Below are positions 26,390 through 35,645 of a stretch of DNA of 64,000 nucleotides, piece after piece. This DNA is from HK1 sp965220535 (GTDB lineage: Bacteria; Pseudomonadota; Gammaproteobacteria; HK1): assembly GCA_965220535.1 (NCBI GenBank), contig OZ244833.1, positions 3,906,001 to 3,970,000 of the forward strand, in the 5' to 3' direction. The position numbers and the translations under genes are program-made. The number at the start of each line of letters is the position of its first letter. Within the stretch, counting starts at the first letter, position 1. A model generated the notes under the pieces. The model made no database searches, was not told where the DNA came from, and was given only the letters and a program-made list of their open reading frames with translations.

Positions 26390-27217
26390 CTAGAGTTTGA
26401 CCGCGAATTTGCGTTCGAGGGCGATGGTCACCCGCGCGATCGGGTAGCAATAGAGGAAGAACAGGGCGAGCGCGAAGCTATAGAAGGGGACGAGGAGTTC
26501 CGGATGGTTGTTTTCGGCCTCCATCGCTTGGCGCGACAGGGTGATGATCTCCTCCACCCCGAGAAGCGAGCAAAGCGGCGTGGCCATCGTGAGGATGGCG
26601 TACCAGTTCATCCAAGGCGGGATCATCCGCTTGAAGCATTGGGGAAGGATGATCCGCCAAAGGGTTTGACGGCGAGCGAAGGCCAGGCTCTCGGAGGCCT
26701 CCCATTGCGCGGTCGGCACGGATTGCACCGCCCCGCGGACGATTTCCGAGATATTGGCCATGATCGGAAGCGAAAGGCCGAAAACGGCTTTCATCCAGTC
26801 CGGGATCGAGATGATGTAGCCGAAGATCACGATCTCGAAGGGCAGGGCCAGCAGCACGATGAACAGGATCACCAGCCACGGGGAGTTGCGAAAGAGCTGG
26901 GTGAAGAACCAGCACGATAGCCGAACGGGTCGCATAAGGGAGATCTGACCGAGCCCGAGCGCCGCCCCGGCGAGGGTGCCGAAGAGCATGGCGAACATCG
27001 AGATCAGGATGTTGAAGAGGAAGCCCGAGGTGAACAGGAAGGGGATCCATTTCACCAAGGTGGCGAAAGCCGTGGCCATGGTGAACTTGCCGGCGGCGTC
27101 GGCGTAAAGCGGCCACAGCAGCAACGGCAGGAGTGCCACGAAGCCGCTCCACCAAGGCAGCCCGGCAAGCCATTGCGTCGCCGTCGGACCGCTGGCCGGC
27201 AGGCGCATGGGTTTCAT
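26390..27217 (-). CDS. Polar amino-acid ABC transporter permease (second subunit)
   Basis: The best start is ATG 27217 (MKPMRLPASGPTATQWLAGL), giving 275 aa; the longer open frame would overlap the upstream permease. Hydrophobic helices are interrupted by the EAA loop ASESLAFARRQTLWRIILPQ (about residues 170-190) that docks on the ATPase. It belongs to the HisM/AapM-like His/Glu/Gln/Arg/opine permease family. Gene order binding protein, permease, permease, ATPase is standard; the ATPase start follows this stop by only 11 bp. Confidence 0.9.
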   Translation of the reverse strand: MKPMRLPASGPTATQWLAGLPWWSGFVALLPLLLWPLYADAAGKFTMATAFATLVKWIPFLFTSGFLFNILISMFAMLFGTLAGAALGLGQISLMRPVRLSCWFFTQLFRNSPWLVILFIVLLALPFEIVIFGYIISIPDWMKAVFGLSLPIMANISEIVRGAVQSVPTAQWEASESLAFARRQTLWRIILPQCFKRMIPPWMNWYAILTMATPLCSLLGVEEIITLSRQAMEAENNHPELLVPFYSFALALFFLYCYPIARVTIALERKFAVKL

Positions 27218-27296
27218 CACCGCAAGGTCGGTCCGCGCGGCGACGCCGAGCCCCGGCACACTTCGTCCCAAACTTCGTCCGGCTCGTCCGGGATTC

Positions 27297-28049
27297 CTAA
27301 ACACCATAGCCGGGAATCCTCATGCCGCGCTCCCAGCGGCTCATGCTCATCACGAGCAGGCCGACGAGGATGACATAGACGACGAAGACGAGAAGCATCG
27401 TCGGGTAGAGCGCCGACGGATAATCGTTCCAGATCGTGACGGATTGGTACAAAAGTTCCGGTACCGCGATCCCGAAGGCCTGCGTCGTGGTCTTGACCAG
27501 ATTCACGAGGTTGTTGTTCAGCGCCGGGAGCGAGACCCGCAGCGCCAGCGGCAAAACGACATAGCGGTAGGTTTGCCCGCGGGAGAAGCCGAGCGATTCC
27601 GATGCTTCGCGCGTGCTTTCCGGCACCGCTTCGATCCCGGCGCGGAAAATCTCGACATTGAAGGCGCCGGCGAAGAACGACAGCGAGATGATGGCCCAGC
27701 CCACATTGGAAATGATCGGCACTTCGAGCCAACCGTCGGGGCTGTAGGTCGGGGTGAACTGGCCAAGCGCGAAGTAAAAGAACAAAAGCTGGACGTAAGG
27801 CGGCGTATTCCGGAAGAACTGGATATACCCTTGGACAAGGCTCCTTAGAACGATGTTGCGGCTTCCTTGGGCGAAAGCGCCGACGACCCCGATCACCATC
27901 GACAGCACGAGGCATGCCAGCGAGAGTTTGATCGTCATCCAGATCCCTAAGAGCACCTTGCCCTGCTGCACGGGTTCGTACATCCAGATGAAGTTCCACC
28001 GAGGGTAATCCTCGGCGATCTGCCGGAAAAAATCGGCCAGCGGGTCCAT
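27297..28049 (-). CDS. Polar amino-acid ABC transporter permease (first subunit)
   Basis: The 250-aa protein starts MDPLADFFRQIAEDYPRWNF and has about five transmembrane helices with the EAA loop SESLGFSRGQTYRYVVLPLA (about residues 150-170). It is the HisQ/AapQ-like partner of the downstream permease. The gap to the binding-protein gene is about 100 bp, where the weak GC-rich inverted segment GGCGGGG-type near 28070-28095 could attenuate transcription between the abundant binding protein and the membrane subunits (inference). Confidence 0.9.
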   Translation of the reverse strand: MDPLADFFRQIAEDYPRWNFIWMYEPVQQGKVLLGIWMTIKLSLACLVLSMVIGVVGAFAQGSRNIVLRSLVQGYIQFFRNTPPYVQLLFFYFALGQFTPTYSPDGWLEVPIISNVGWAIISLSFFAGAFNVEIFRAGIEAVPESTREASESLGFSRGQTYRYVVLPLALRVSLPALNNNLVNLVKTTTQAFGIAVPELLYQSVTIWNDYPSALYPTMLLVFVVYVILVGLLVMSMSRWERGMRIPGYGV

Positions 28050-28150
28050 GGTGCGGGTGCGGGGGATGAAACCCCGCCGGTCGCCCCGGCGGGGTCCGTC
28101 GTTGCAAGATGCCCGATCAGTTCAGGGTTGCCTAAGTCCGAGAAGGACGC

Positions 28151-29005
28151 CTACTCGGCCAGCCAGTCCTTCAACCGCTCCTGATAGTCGGCGAGATAGC
28201 GAGTCGCCTTGATGCCCCATTTCTTTTCGAGTTCGATCAGCGTTCCGTCCTGGTGCCACCGGTATTGCATGCCGGACATGAAACGGCCGAAGACGCAGTC
28301 GCGCTCCTTCGAGGGAACGGCAAGCGCCCAAGGGTTGTCGTCCTCGGAGTTCAGTGGCATTTCGAACTCGTCCCACTCGCCGGAGCTGAGGTCGGAGCCG
28401 ATCGAGCTGTCGTCATAGACCCAAGCGATGCACTTCTTGTCGCGCAGCGCCTGCTTGGCCTCGGCGTTCCCGGTAAACGCGATGATCTTGGCCCCGTAAC
28501 GCTCTTCGACGATCTGGTTGTAAAACGCACCTTGCTTACCGCAAACCGGCTTGCCGCGCAGGTCTTCCCAACGGCTCAGCCCCAGCGCTTTCGGCGACAT
28601 GATATTGGTGCCCGAGGTGTAGTAGTTCGGGCCGACGATGCCGACGATCTCGCGGCGATCCGCGCGGTCGGACATGGTCGCGATCATCAGATCGATCTTG
28701 CCCTGCTCGAGGAACTGCATCCGATTCGAGGACTGCACGGCGACGAGTTCGAGGTCGACGCCCATCTTCATCGCCACATCCTTGGCCATGTCGATTTCCA
28801 TGCCGACGATATCGCCGCTGGTATCTCTAAATCCCCACGGCTTGTAGTCGGCCTTCACTCCGACCACGATCTTGCCGCGCGACATGACCTTGTTCCAAAC
28901 ATCGTTCGTGCAGGCATGACCGTCGCCGGATGCCGTCAAAGGCGCGAACGCCAAGGCTCCGGTCAGCACCGAGGCCAGCGCCGAGGTCAACGCTTTCTTC
29001 ATCAT
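28151..29005 (-). CDS. Polar amino-acid ABC transporter substrate-binding protein
   Basis: The 284-aa protein opens with MMKKALTSALASVLTGALAF, a Sec signal peptide cleaved near ASGDG. The mature part has the SBP family 3 pattern GKIVVGVKADYKPWGFRD, MEIDMAKDVAMKMGVDLELV and DLMIATMSDRADRREIV. Cysteines at KPVCGK and KKCIAW could form a disulphide. The ligand is not readable: SBP_bac_3 proteins bind amino acids, opines or betaines. A Shine-Dalgarno-like AAAGGGGGATGG precedes the start. It is the first gene of the operon. Confidence 0.92.
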   Translation of the reverse strand: MMKKALTSALASVLTGALAFAPLTASGDGHACTNDVWNKVMSRGKIVVGVKADYKPWGFRDTSGDIVGMEIDMAKDVAMKMGVDLELVAVQSSNRMQFLEQGKIDLMIATMSDRADRREIVGIVGPNYYTSGTNIMSPKALGLSRWEDLRGKPVCGKQGAFYNQIVEERYGAKIIAFTGNAEAKQALRDKKCIAWVYDDSSIGSDLSSGEWDEFEMPLNSEDDNPWALAVPSKERDCVFGRFMSGMQYRWHQDGTLIELEKKWGIKATRYLADYQERLKDWLAE

Positions 29006-29631
29006 GGTTCCATCCCCCTTTGTTGTGGTATCGGATTAGAGTGTCGAGCGGCTTTCGGGCCGCTCGATTTTTCGTTTTCCTACGGAAAAAAACCGTTTTC
29101 CGATTTTTCGGATCGATTCGAATGCCATTGCCGGTCGGCGGGCATCGCCTCGACGATCGTTACTCGACGATCGCTTTTCAAGAAAAAGATCGAAGCGCAT
29201 CCGACGCGAAGCCGAAGAAATACCCCTTCGCGATGACCACCCGACAAGGCCGGCCCCTTTCGCTCCATCGGTGCACCGAAATCTTCCCGCTAAAAAGAAA
29301 GAAAACGAAAGGGCATAAGCGGTTAATGCGCTGAATATTACACCGTGAGCCCTCGGTTCATGTCCGTGGGGATGCGCGGCAAGCCCCCGGTCCTTAAGCC
29401 CTCAAGCCAAGCCCCCAAGGGTAACGAGTCTTGATAGATACCCAGCGGCATCCCCGATTTTTGAGTAGGAAATTACATATCAGAGCACCCATCGATGAAT
29501 GAGGATGTGCCGGTCTCCGTTCATCCCCTCGTCAAAGATGCATAGGTCAGATGCTTTCCCGATGCGCCTTTGCACAGGGCACGGATGCGGGCGATGGTAT
29601 CGATGCGACAGTTCCCTTCGTTCTAAGGGAA
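29006..29631. other. 626-bp upstream region of the transporter operon, no gene seen
   Basis: Both strands have only short frames without recognisable motifs. The operon promoter should lie in the first 100-200 bp on the minus strand. Inverted GCGGC-TTTCGG-GCCGC at 29049-29064 is a small hairpin. The far end touches the IS1595 remnant. Confidence 0.4.
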
Positions 29632-30530
29632 GGCTAACTCGTCGATGTACCGGTGGCAATGCTTGGTCGTCCAGTGATGATAAACGCCGTTGAATCCGCG
29701 CTTGATCAGCGCCCGTACGCTTTCGATTCCGTTCGTGTGCACCATGCTTTTCACGAACGCCTTCGCACTATGATTCACGCGTTCGTGCTTGCAAAACATA
29801 AGGGAGATGACCGAGTAGACACGGCGCTCGGCCGTGTAGACCGTCGTTCCCGGTTCGACCTTAGCGGCCACACGCCTTGTCGTCGGCATCGACCGGAAGG
29901 GCTCTCATCTTCCCGGTCGCGCGGTTCCTCACGCCCGGAACAGCCTGCTTTCCAACGCTCCCTCGGCCGCCCCGCCGCTTCTTGTCGGAATGGTTGTCGG
30001 TTTCCTTGCCACCGATGTGCGTCGCATCCATCTTCACATCCATCGTCACCTCGCCCGACATCCTGAGCGTCTCGTCCGCGCACGAGGCACAGATGCGATT
30101 GAGCATGAACCATGCCGATTTCTGCGTGATGCCCAGTGCTTCCGCCGGCTGCGGCGACGAGATGCCCTTGCGAGCGGTTTGCATCAGGCAGATGGCATAG
30201 AGCCGGTGGCGCGCAGGGGCCAAAGGGCTCTTCTCGAACACGGTGCCGATCCTCACCGAGTAGATTTTCCGGCAGTCCTTGCACCGATAATGGCCTTCTC
30301 GCGTGGTCCATAAGCCGTGGCGCCGGCTTCCGCACTTCGGGCAGGTGGGCTTGCCGTCCCAAATCGACTGCTCGACGAAGGAACGGGCGCAAGGCTTCAT
30401 CCGGAAATCGGTCGTGAAACTGCAGCGCACTTATAGAGTCACGGACTTTTTCTTCGGCTTTTCTTGCATGGCTTTCTCTGCGTTCCGGTTCGACAACCAG
30501 ATGATTGTGCGACGGGAGGATGCACATGCA
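29632..30530 (-). mobile_element. IS1595-family insertion sequence, frameshifted transposase (copy A)
   Basis: The minus-strand frames together encode an IS1595 transposase: a zinc ribbon (PTCPKCGSRRHGLWTTREGH, YRCKDCRK), ISQ helix region LGITQKSAWFMLNRI, the DATHIGGKE segment with a catalytic-type Asp, and a C-terminal KRGFNGVYHHWTTKHCHRYI. At least two frameshifts split it (near 30430 and 29870). The start-side end (ATGTGCATCCTCCCGTCGCA on the minus strand, 30508-30527) is shared with copy B at 44085. Not autonomous as written. Confidence 0.85.
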
Positions 30531-30565
30531 TACGATTCCCTTGGATTGCTTTTTTGCAGGGTTTC

Positions 30566-32095
30566 TTAGAGGGCGGCCAGTTTGCCTTTTTCAGGTTTCC
30601 CGGTCGGGGTACGAGGCAATTCCTCCAAAAAGACGATATGCTCGGGGACCATGAACCGTGCCATCCGCGCGGCGCAGTGTTTTTTCAGCGCATCGGCACC
30701 GATCTCGGCATCCGGTTTTTTGACCACGAATAACTTGATCGCCTCCTCGCCCCTCTCGCTGGGAACGCCGATGGCGGCGCAATCTTGTACGGCCGGATGC
30801 GCAAGCGCTCCTTCCTCGACCTCATAAGCCGAAACCATCTCGCCTTTGACCCGAATGCGTTCGCTCATTCGGTGCATGAAGTAAAAAAGACCGTCATCGT
30901 CGAAGCGGGCGATATCGCCGGTGTGGAACCAAAGATCCTTGCGACTGGCCAAGGTGCGATCGAGCATCCCGAAATAACCATCGGACATGACCCCGGGTTC
31001 CAAGGGGCGCACCACCATCTCCCCGGGCTGCCCCGGAGGCGCGGGATCGCCGTTGTCATCGTGGATGGCGACCTCGAAATGGGGCAATACCACCCCGCCT
31101 GGATGATCCCATTGCGGCACGACCACCCAACCGGCGTCGGTCGAGCCATAACCGCCGCCGGGGATGAGATGCAGCCCGAAGCGGGCGTCGAAATCCTTTT
31201 TCGGAACCGGAGCGGGGGTGCTCCAGCAGCGAGTCACGCGATGCTCTTTCTCCTCCGGGCAGGGTGGATGGGCCCAGAGCAACTGTTGCACCGAGCCGAG
31301 CATCATGAACCAGGTCACTTGGTACTTTTTGACCTCGGGCCAAAAGTTGGAAACACTGAAGCGTTGGCGGAGAACGACCCGTCCCCCCGTTATCATGGTC
31401 GGCAAAACATCGTAGTAGGCGGGGCCGATATGGGAAAGCGGATAGGGTGAATAAACGCAATCGTCGATCGTTACCCTGAACGGTTCGATGATATTTTCCG
31501 CGGTGCGCACGGCATAACGATGGGATAGCAAACAGCCCTTGGAAACCCCGGTGGTGCCGGATGTGAAAAGAATCGTCGCGATGTCGGTATCCTTGGCGGG
31601 CGAGATCAGATGATCGGTGCATCTCGATAGGACATCTTCGAAGCGAACTACCTCCAACTGCGGGAATCGTCGGCGAGCCTCGGTCTCGGCATCGATCATG
31701 ATCAGAGTCCGGATATGCGGTATCGAATCGCGAATCCGATCCAGAGCGTCGAGGTGTTTGCCGGAGGTGAAGAGCAACTTCGCCTCGGTTTGATCGATCA
31801 TCCGCGCAAGCGGAGCGCCTCGCATCGCATGATTGACGGAAACCTCGATCGCATCGACCTTTTTCAGGGCATAAGAAGCCGCGAGATACTCGATCCCGTT
31901 TTCCATGAAGATGGCGACATAAGAAAGAGCGTCTTCGAATTGATCATCGAGCCCATGGGCCAAGCGGTTGGCGAGCGATTCGAACTCGCGGTAAGTCAGA
32001 GTCTCGCCGGTCTCGGCGATGGTCAGGAAGGGGCGATCGGAAAACCGCTCGGCGCATCGGTTGAGCAGGTCTCCTAAGGTGATTCTAATGGCCAT
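30566..32095 (-). CDS. AMP-forming acyl-CoA ligase (CaiC-like)
   Basis: The 509-aa protein starts MAIRITLGDLLNRC and has all adenylate-forming core motifs: P-loop ILFTSGTTGVSKG near 180-192, GGGYGSTDAG, DLWFHTGDIARFDDDG with the hinge after RMSERIRVKGEM, and the C-terminal catalytic lysine in RTPTGKPEKGK. Such enzymes activate a carboxylic acid to its CoA thioester. Similarity in feel to crotonobetaine/carnitine-CoA ligases fits neighbouring betaine/methylglycine-type oxidases, but substrate is an inference. It lies 36 bp from the IS1595 remnant, on the same strand as the transporter operon, and appears intact. Confidence 0.85.
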   Translation of the reverse strand: MAIRITLGDLLNRCAERFSDRPFLTIAETGETLTYREFESLANRLAHGLDDQFEDALSYVAIFMENGIEYLAASYALKKVDAIEVSVNHAMRGAPLARMIDQTEAKLLFTSGKHLDALDRIRDSIPHIRTLIMIDAETEARRRFPQLEVVRFEDVLSRCTDHLISPAKDTDIATILFTSGTTGVSKGCLLSHRYAVRTAENIIEPFRVTIDDCVYSPYPLSHIGPAYYDVLPTMITGGRVVLRQRFSVSNFWPEVKKYQVTWFMMLGSVQQLLWAHPPCPEEKEHRVTRCWSTPAPVPKKDFDARFGLHLIPGGGYGSTDAGWVVVPQWDHPGGVVLPHFEVAIHDDNGDPAPPGQPGEMVVRPLEPGVMSDGYFGMLDRTLASRKDLWFHTGDIARFDDDGLFYFMHRMSERIRVKGEMVSAYEVEEGALAHPAVQDCAAIGVPSERGEEAIKLFVVKKPDAEIGADALKKHCAARMARFMVPEHIVFLEELPRTPTGKPEKGKLAAL

Positions 32096-32215
32096 CGATA
32101 GCCATCCCTCTTCTTTTATGAATCGGACTCGAATCGAATTTCAAAACGAGCGGTTTTCTGCTTGGGTTAGATCGTACTCTCCGCTCGATCCGGATCAAAG
32201 ATTGGCTGAAGACCT

Positions 32216-32560
32216 TTACGAAAGGCGGTTTTGTCTATCCGGCGGGGTCCGTCCGGTTTGGGAGTCGGCTTCGTTCATACCGGCAAGGAGAAGATAATTC
32301 CCGCCCGGCTCGAGTAAACGCAGAATGTGTCGGTGATACATCCTTCGTTTGTGCTTCAATCTCGAATCTGTGAGCATGGCCAAATCGAGTTGACGGTGAT
32401 AACGACGTTCCGCTTCTTGCCGGTATATCCAAGTGCTTAAGTTCGTTTCGAGGCTATCGGGAGTCCATCGCGATGCTTGGAAGTCCTCGCAAATCTCTCG
32501 TGCTTCGATGTGTCGAGGAGAGTCAGTGCTTAGAGGGCAGTCCGGTCGAGTCTCGCTCGA
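32216..32560 (-). other. Possible gene fragment of unknown function
   Basis: A minus-strand frame contains RWTPDSLETNLSTWIYRQEA and MYHRHILRLLEPGGNYLLLA, which read like real protein. Its upstream half runs through the ankyrin-tail remnant in the wrong frame, so any gene here is truncated. The LLEPGGNYLLL segment recalls a methyltransferase post-motif, but too little is left to assign. Confidence 0.25.
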
Positions 32561-32597
32561 TGAGTCACTCGAGGTACTTAGGTGAGAGAGTAAAAGG

Positions 32598-32790
32598 AGA
32601 CATCCCCAAGCATAGGTTGTCGATGTATTTGCCTTTGGCTTCGGTCGGTAAATCGAAGGCGGCGTTTTCGGTTGCCGTGATTTCTCAATATTTGCGACGT
32701 TCCTTGCTCTTCGCTTCGACATGGGTATCGGTTTCGATTTCGATCAGCGTATAGGCATCGGTCACTGAGATTCGGCTTCGCGGCTTCGCC
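32598..32790 (-). pseudogene. Decayed duplicate of the tail of the large ankyrin gene
   Basis: On the plus strand AGCATAGGTTGTCGATGTATTTGCCTTTGGCTTCGGTC-type sequence matches 33782-33815 (the complement of the last ankyrin codons), followed by GGCGGCGTTTTCGTTGCCG-like matches and ATATTCG/CTTCGAC-type blocks. Reading frame is broken. An intact-looking 203-aa gene sits between this tail and the intact ankyrin gene end at 33724. Confidence 0.72.
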
Positions 32791-32800
32791 GAACAGTTTT

Positions 32801-33412
32801 TCATTTCCGCCGGAACCGCCGACGCCAAGTATTCTGGTTAGGGTTATATGGCCTTGGGCTTGGCCATAACGACGGAATCGAGTTATCCCACGACTCATCC
32901 CATTCCCGCCATCCTCGCCGCTCTCGAACCGGAGGAAGATGCAGGCTTCGAATATGCTCGTCAATGCACTCGATAATGTACCTGATGTCCCGCTCCAAGT
33001 TCTGCACGACCACTATCTCCTTTCGGATACGTCCGGCGATGCGCGGGTGGCCTGCCGCCTCCGTCCACATCGCCGCATCCGCCAACTTATTCGTCGCATC
33101 CGCTGTGAGTCTTAGTGCTTCACTGGTGCAAAACTCAGTGCGCTTGATGATACGCTTGAGATGCTTGCGATCACTGATTTCGTTGATTTCTTCTCGCCTA
33201 TAAAGAACTACCGGAGTATTAACGCCCTCGGTCAATTTCCTCGCAGCCTCTCTTGCCCTTCGGATGTGTTCGGTGGTCTCCGACATTTCCGTTCCCCACG
33301 CATCCGTCCATCGCGCCGGAATTTCCAGGTATTTATTCGCAAGCGATATGAGCTCCTTCGCTTTAGCTTTGTTCTCTCGCGCCAAACGCAGATTGAGCGG
33401 CTCAGATTTCAT
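32801..33412 (-). CDS. Hypothetical helical protein (203 aa)
   Basis: The frame starts MKSEPLNLRLARENKAKAKE and is dominated by charged helices (about residues 1-165, with heptad-like Leu/Ala/Ile spacing suggesting coiled coil), then an Arg/Trp/Pro-rich end WREWDESWDNSIPSLWPSPR. No signal peptide, membrane helix or known motif. A GGAGACAG ribosome site precedes the ATG. It lies between the large ankyrin gene and that gene's displaced tail, so it appears to be part of an inserted segment. Confidence 0.5.
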   Translation of the reverse strand: MKSEPLNLRLARENKAKAKELISLANKYLEIPARWTDAWGTEMSETTEHIRRAREAARKLTEGVNTPVVLYRREEINEISDRKHLKRIIKRTEFCTSEALRLTADATNKLADAAMWTEAAGHPRIAGRIRKEIVVVQNLERDIRYIIECIDEHIRSLHLPPVRERRGWREWDESWDNSIPSLWPSPRPYNPNQNTWRRRFRRK

Positions 33413-33723
33413 GTATCTGTCTCCTTTGCATATCGGCTCGCGCGGTGGCGATATGTAATACAGCGATGCTCAGTATAAGAGATGATTGTTGTATTTGAAG
33501 TCGCTGTCAACTCGCCGGTTGCGGGATCTTTTCGTTGAATTCCAGCCAGGATTTGATCGATATCTAAAAGGCAAGGAAGGCAAAAGCCGATATTCCAAAG
33601 ATGCAAAGATCGTCGGGATGAATACCTGCGCAATAAAGGATCATCCGATTAGCCAAGACAAAACCCCAGTTCATGCTTCCTTCTGGTGGTCCTTGTAGTG
33701 GGCATCGCACCCTTTACAAGTGA
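33413..33723. other. 311-bp gap without recognisable gene
   Basis: Only short frames on either strand; none shows a known motif or convincing ribosome site. It separates the 203-aa gene from the end of the ankyrin gene. Confidence 0.4.
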
Positions 33724-35151
33724 TCAAAGCGCCCGCTCGTCGGGAGCTTCGGTAGCGGGCCGAGAAGGAAAGTCCCCGAGGCATCGGTTGTCGTTGCATT
33801 TGCCTTTGGCTTCGGTCAGCACGCGGAAGACGGCGGAGGCGTTTTCGTTGGCCGCGGTCTCCCAAGGTGTGAGGCTCTCCTTGTTTTTGGTCTCGATATT
33901 CGCCCCGGCCTCGATCAATACCCGAGCGACACCGGGGGCGTTTTCCTTCGCTGCGATGTGCAAGGGCGTATCGCCGTCTTCGTTTTTCGCTTCGACATCG
34001 GCTTCGGTCTCGATCAGCGTGCGGGCAAGGATGCCCGAGTTGTATCGAGCTGCGACGTGCAAAGGCGTGTCATCGGTCTTCTCGTTTTTCGCGTTGATAT
34101 CGGCACCGGCTTTGATCAATACGCGGGCGGTGTCGGGGAAATTGAACCGAGCCGCGAGGTGCAAGGGTGTATAGCCGCTTTTGTTTTTCGCGTCGATATC
34201 GGCTCCGGCATCGATCAGCACGCGGGCCACGGCGATCGAGTCGTACCAGGCCGCACCGTGCAAAGGTGTGCCGCCTTCTTTGTCGGACTTGTCATACGCC
34301 TTGATGTCGGCACCGGCTTTGATCAGCACACGGGCCACGGCGACCGAATTCCAGTACGCCGAAACATGCAAGGGTGTGGCGTCGTAATCGTTTCTTGCCT
34401 CGATATTCGCCCCGGCTTTGATTAACAAGCGGGCAGCATCGGCTGCGTTTTTTTCTAACGCCGCATCATGCAAGGGCGTGTTGCCGCTGCTGTCTTTCGC
34501 TTCGATATCGGCGCCGACAGCGATCAGCAGACGGACGACGTCGACCGAGTTCCAATACGCCGCACCGTGCAGAGCCGTGCCGCCGTCGTTTACCGGCCCG
34601 ATATCCGTTGCGGCTTCGATATCCGCTCCGGCCTCGATCAGCGCTTTGGCAACGTTGACCGAGTTCCAATAGGCTGCTTGATGCAAGGGTGTATCGCCTT
34701 CGTTTTCTTTCACCTCGAGTTTCGCTCCGGCGGCGATGAGCACTCGGGCGGCATCGGCCGACCCTGCCGATGCGGCATAGTGCAAAGGTGTACCGCCATC
34801 ATGGCCTTCCGCTTCGATATCCGCCCCGGCCTCGATCAATACGCGGGCGGCAGCGGCCGAGTTGTATGAAGCCGCTCCGTGCAAAGGCGTGCTGCCGCGC
34901 GCCGCACCTTCCGCTTCGATATTCGCACCGGCTTTGATCAGCGCCCGGGTGGCGGCGACCGAGTCGTACCAAGCCGCAACGTGCAAGGGCGTGCCGCCGG
35001 TCTCATTGATTTCACCGATCTTTGCTCCGGCAGCAATCAATCTTTTGATGGCATAAGCGTCGTTTCTCTCCGCCGCATCGTGCAAAGGCGTCGCCTCGGC
35101 AAAGGTGCCGACGGCGAATATCAAAACGGATGCGATCGTTGCGGTTTTCAT
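33724..35151 (-). CDS. Exported protein of about 13 ankyrin repeats
   Basis: ATG 35151 (MKTATIASVLIFAVGTFAEA) starts a typical signal peptide and the remaining ~455 residues are consecutive 33-38-residue ankyrin repeats of the form TPLHxAAxxNSxxxARVLIxAGADIxAKN. GAAAGGGAGCC precedes the start. Repeats are much alike, including at DNA level, which allows repeat-number changes by recombination. The capping region ends EAKGKCNDNRCLGDFPSRPA with two cysteines. Exported ankyrin arrays mediate protein contacts and are frequent in symbionts; the partner here is unknown. The gene tail is duplicated at 32598-32790. Confidence 0.85.
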   Translation of the reverse strand: MKTATIASVLIFAVGTFAEATPLHDAAERNDAYAIKRLIAAGAKIGEINETGGTPLHVAAWYDSVAATRALIKAGANIEAEGAARGSTPLHGAASYNSAAAARVLIEAGADIEAEGHDGGTPLHYAASAGSADAARVLIAAGAKLEVKENEGDTPLHQAAYWNSVNVAKALIEAGADIEAATDIGPVNDGGTALHGAAYWNSVDVVRLLIAVGADIEAKDSSGNTPLHDAALEKNAADAARLLIKAGANIEARNDYDATPLHVSAYWNSVAVARVLIKAGADIKAYDKSDKEGGTPLHGAAWYDSIAVARVLIDAGADIDAKNKSGYTPLHLAARFNFPDTARVLIKAGADINAKNEKTDDTPLHVAARYNSGILARTLIETEADVEAKNEDGDTPLHIAAKENAPGVARVLIEAGANIETKNKESLTPWETAANENASAVFRVLTEAKGKCNDNRCLGDFPSRPATEAPDERAL

Positions 35152-35645
35152 GGCTCCCTTTCTCGTCGATCGGAAGTGGAAGTGGATTTGGATCACCGGA
35201 TTCGATTTCCGCTTGCGAATCTCGACAGCCGCATCGAGCCCGCCGCTGTGATGGCTTTCGTTATCTTGTATTTTCTCTTTTCGAGTCGGTTATCGCTCGA
35301 CCTCGATATGCATCCCGGCATCGATGAGACGATCATCGCCGACGCAAGTCTCGTGCATGCCAGCGCATCGTTGACGGCTCGCGCTTTCGCGAAGAAATCA
35401 GGCAAGCCCTCGTCCCATTATTTTTCCGTCGCTTTCGGCGATTCGAAGAGGGAGAGGGGGATCGATATTATTATGCTGGCAAAATTATGCTGGCAAAGCC
35501 TATCGACGATCGACCCGAACCCGACTCGCTTAAGGGTCGTTTTCGCCCCGAAGCCTTATGCCGACAGGTAGACAACGAAAAAGAGGCGAGCTAGGGATAT
35601 GACATCGGCAAAAGCCGACACCATGAAGCCGACGAGGAAAGCGAT
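35152..35645. other. 494-bp divergent intergenic region
   Basis: It separates the minus-strand ankyrin gene from the plus-strand oxidase gene and should hold both promoters. A short direct repeat TTATGCTGGCAAA occurs twice at 35470-35497. No coding potential is convincing. Confidence 0.4.
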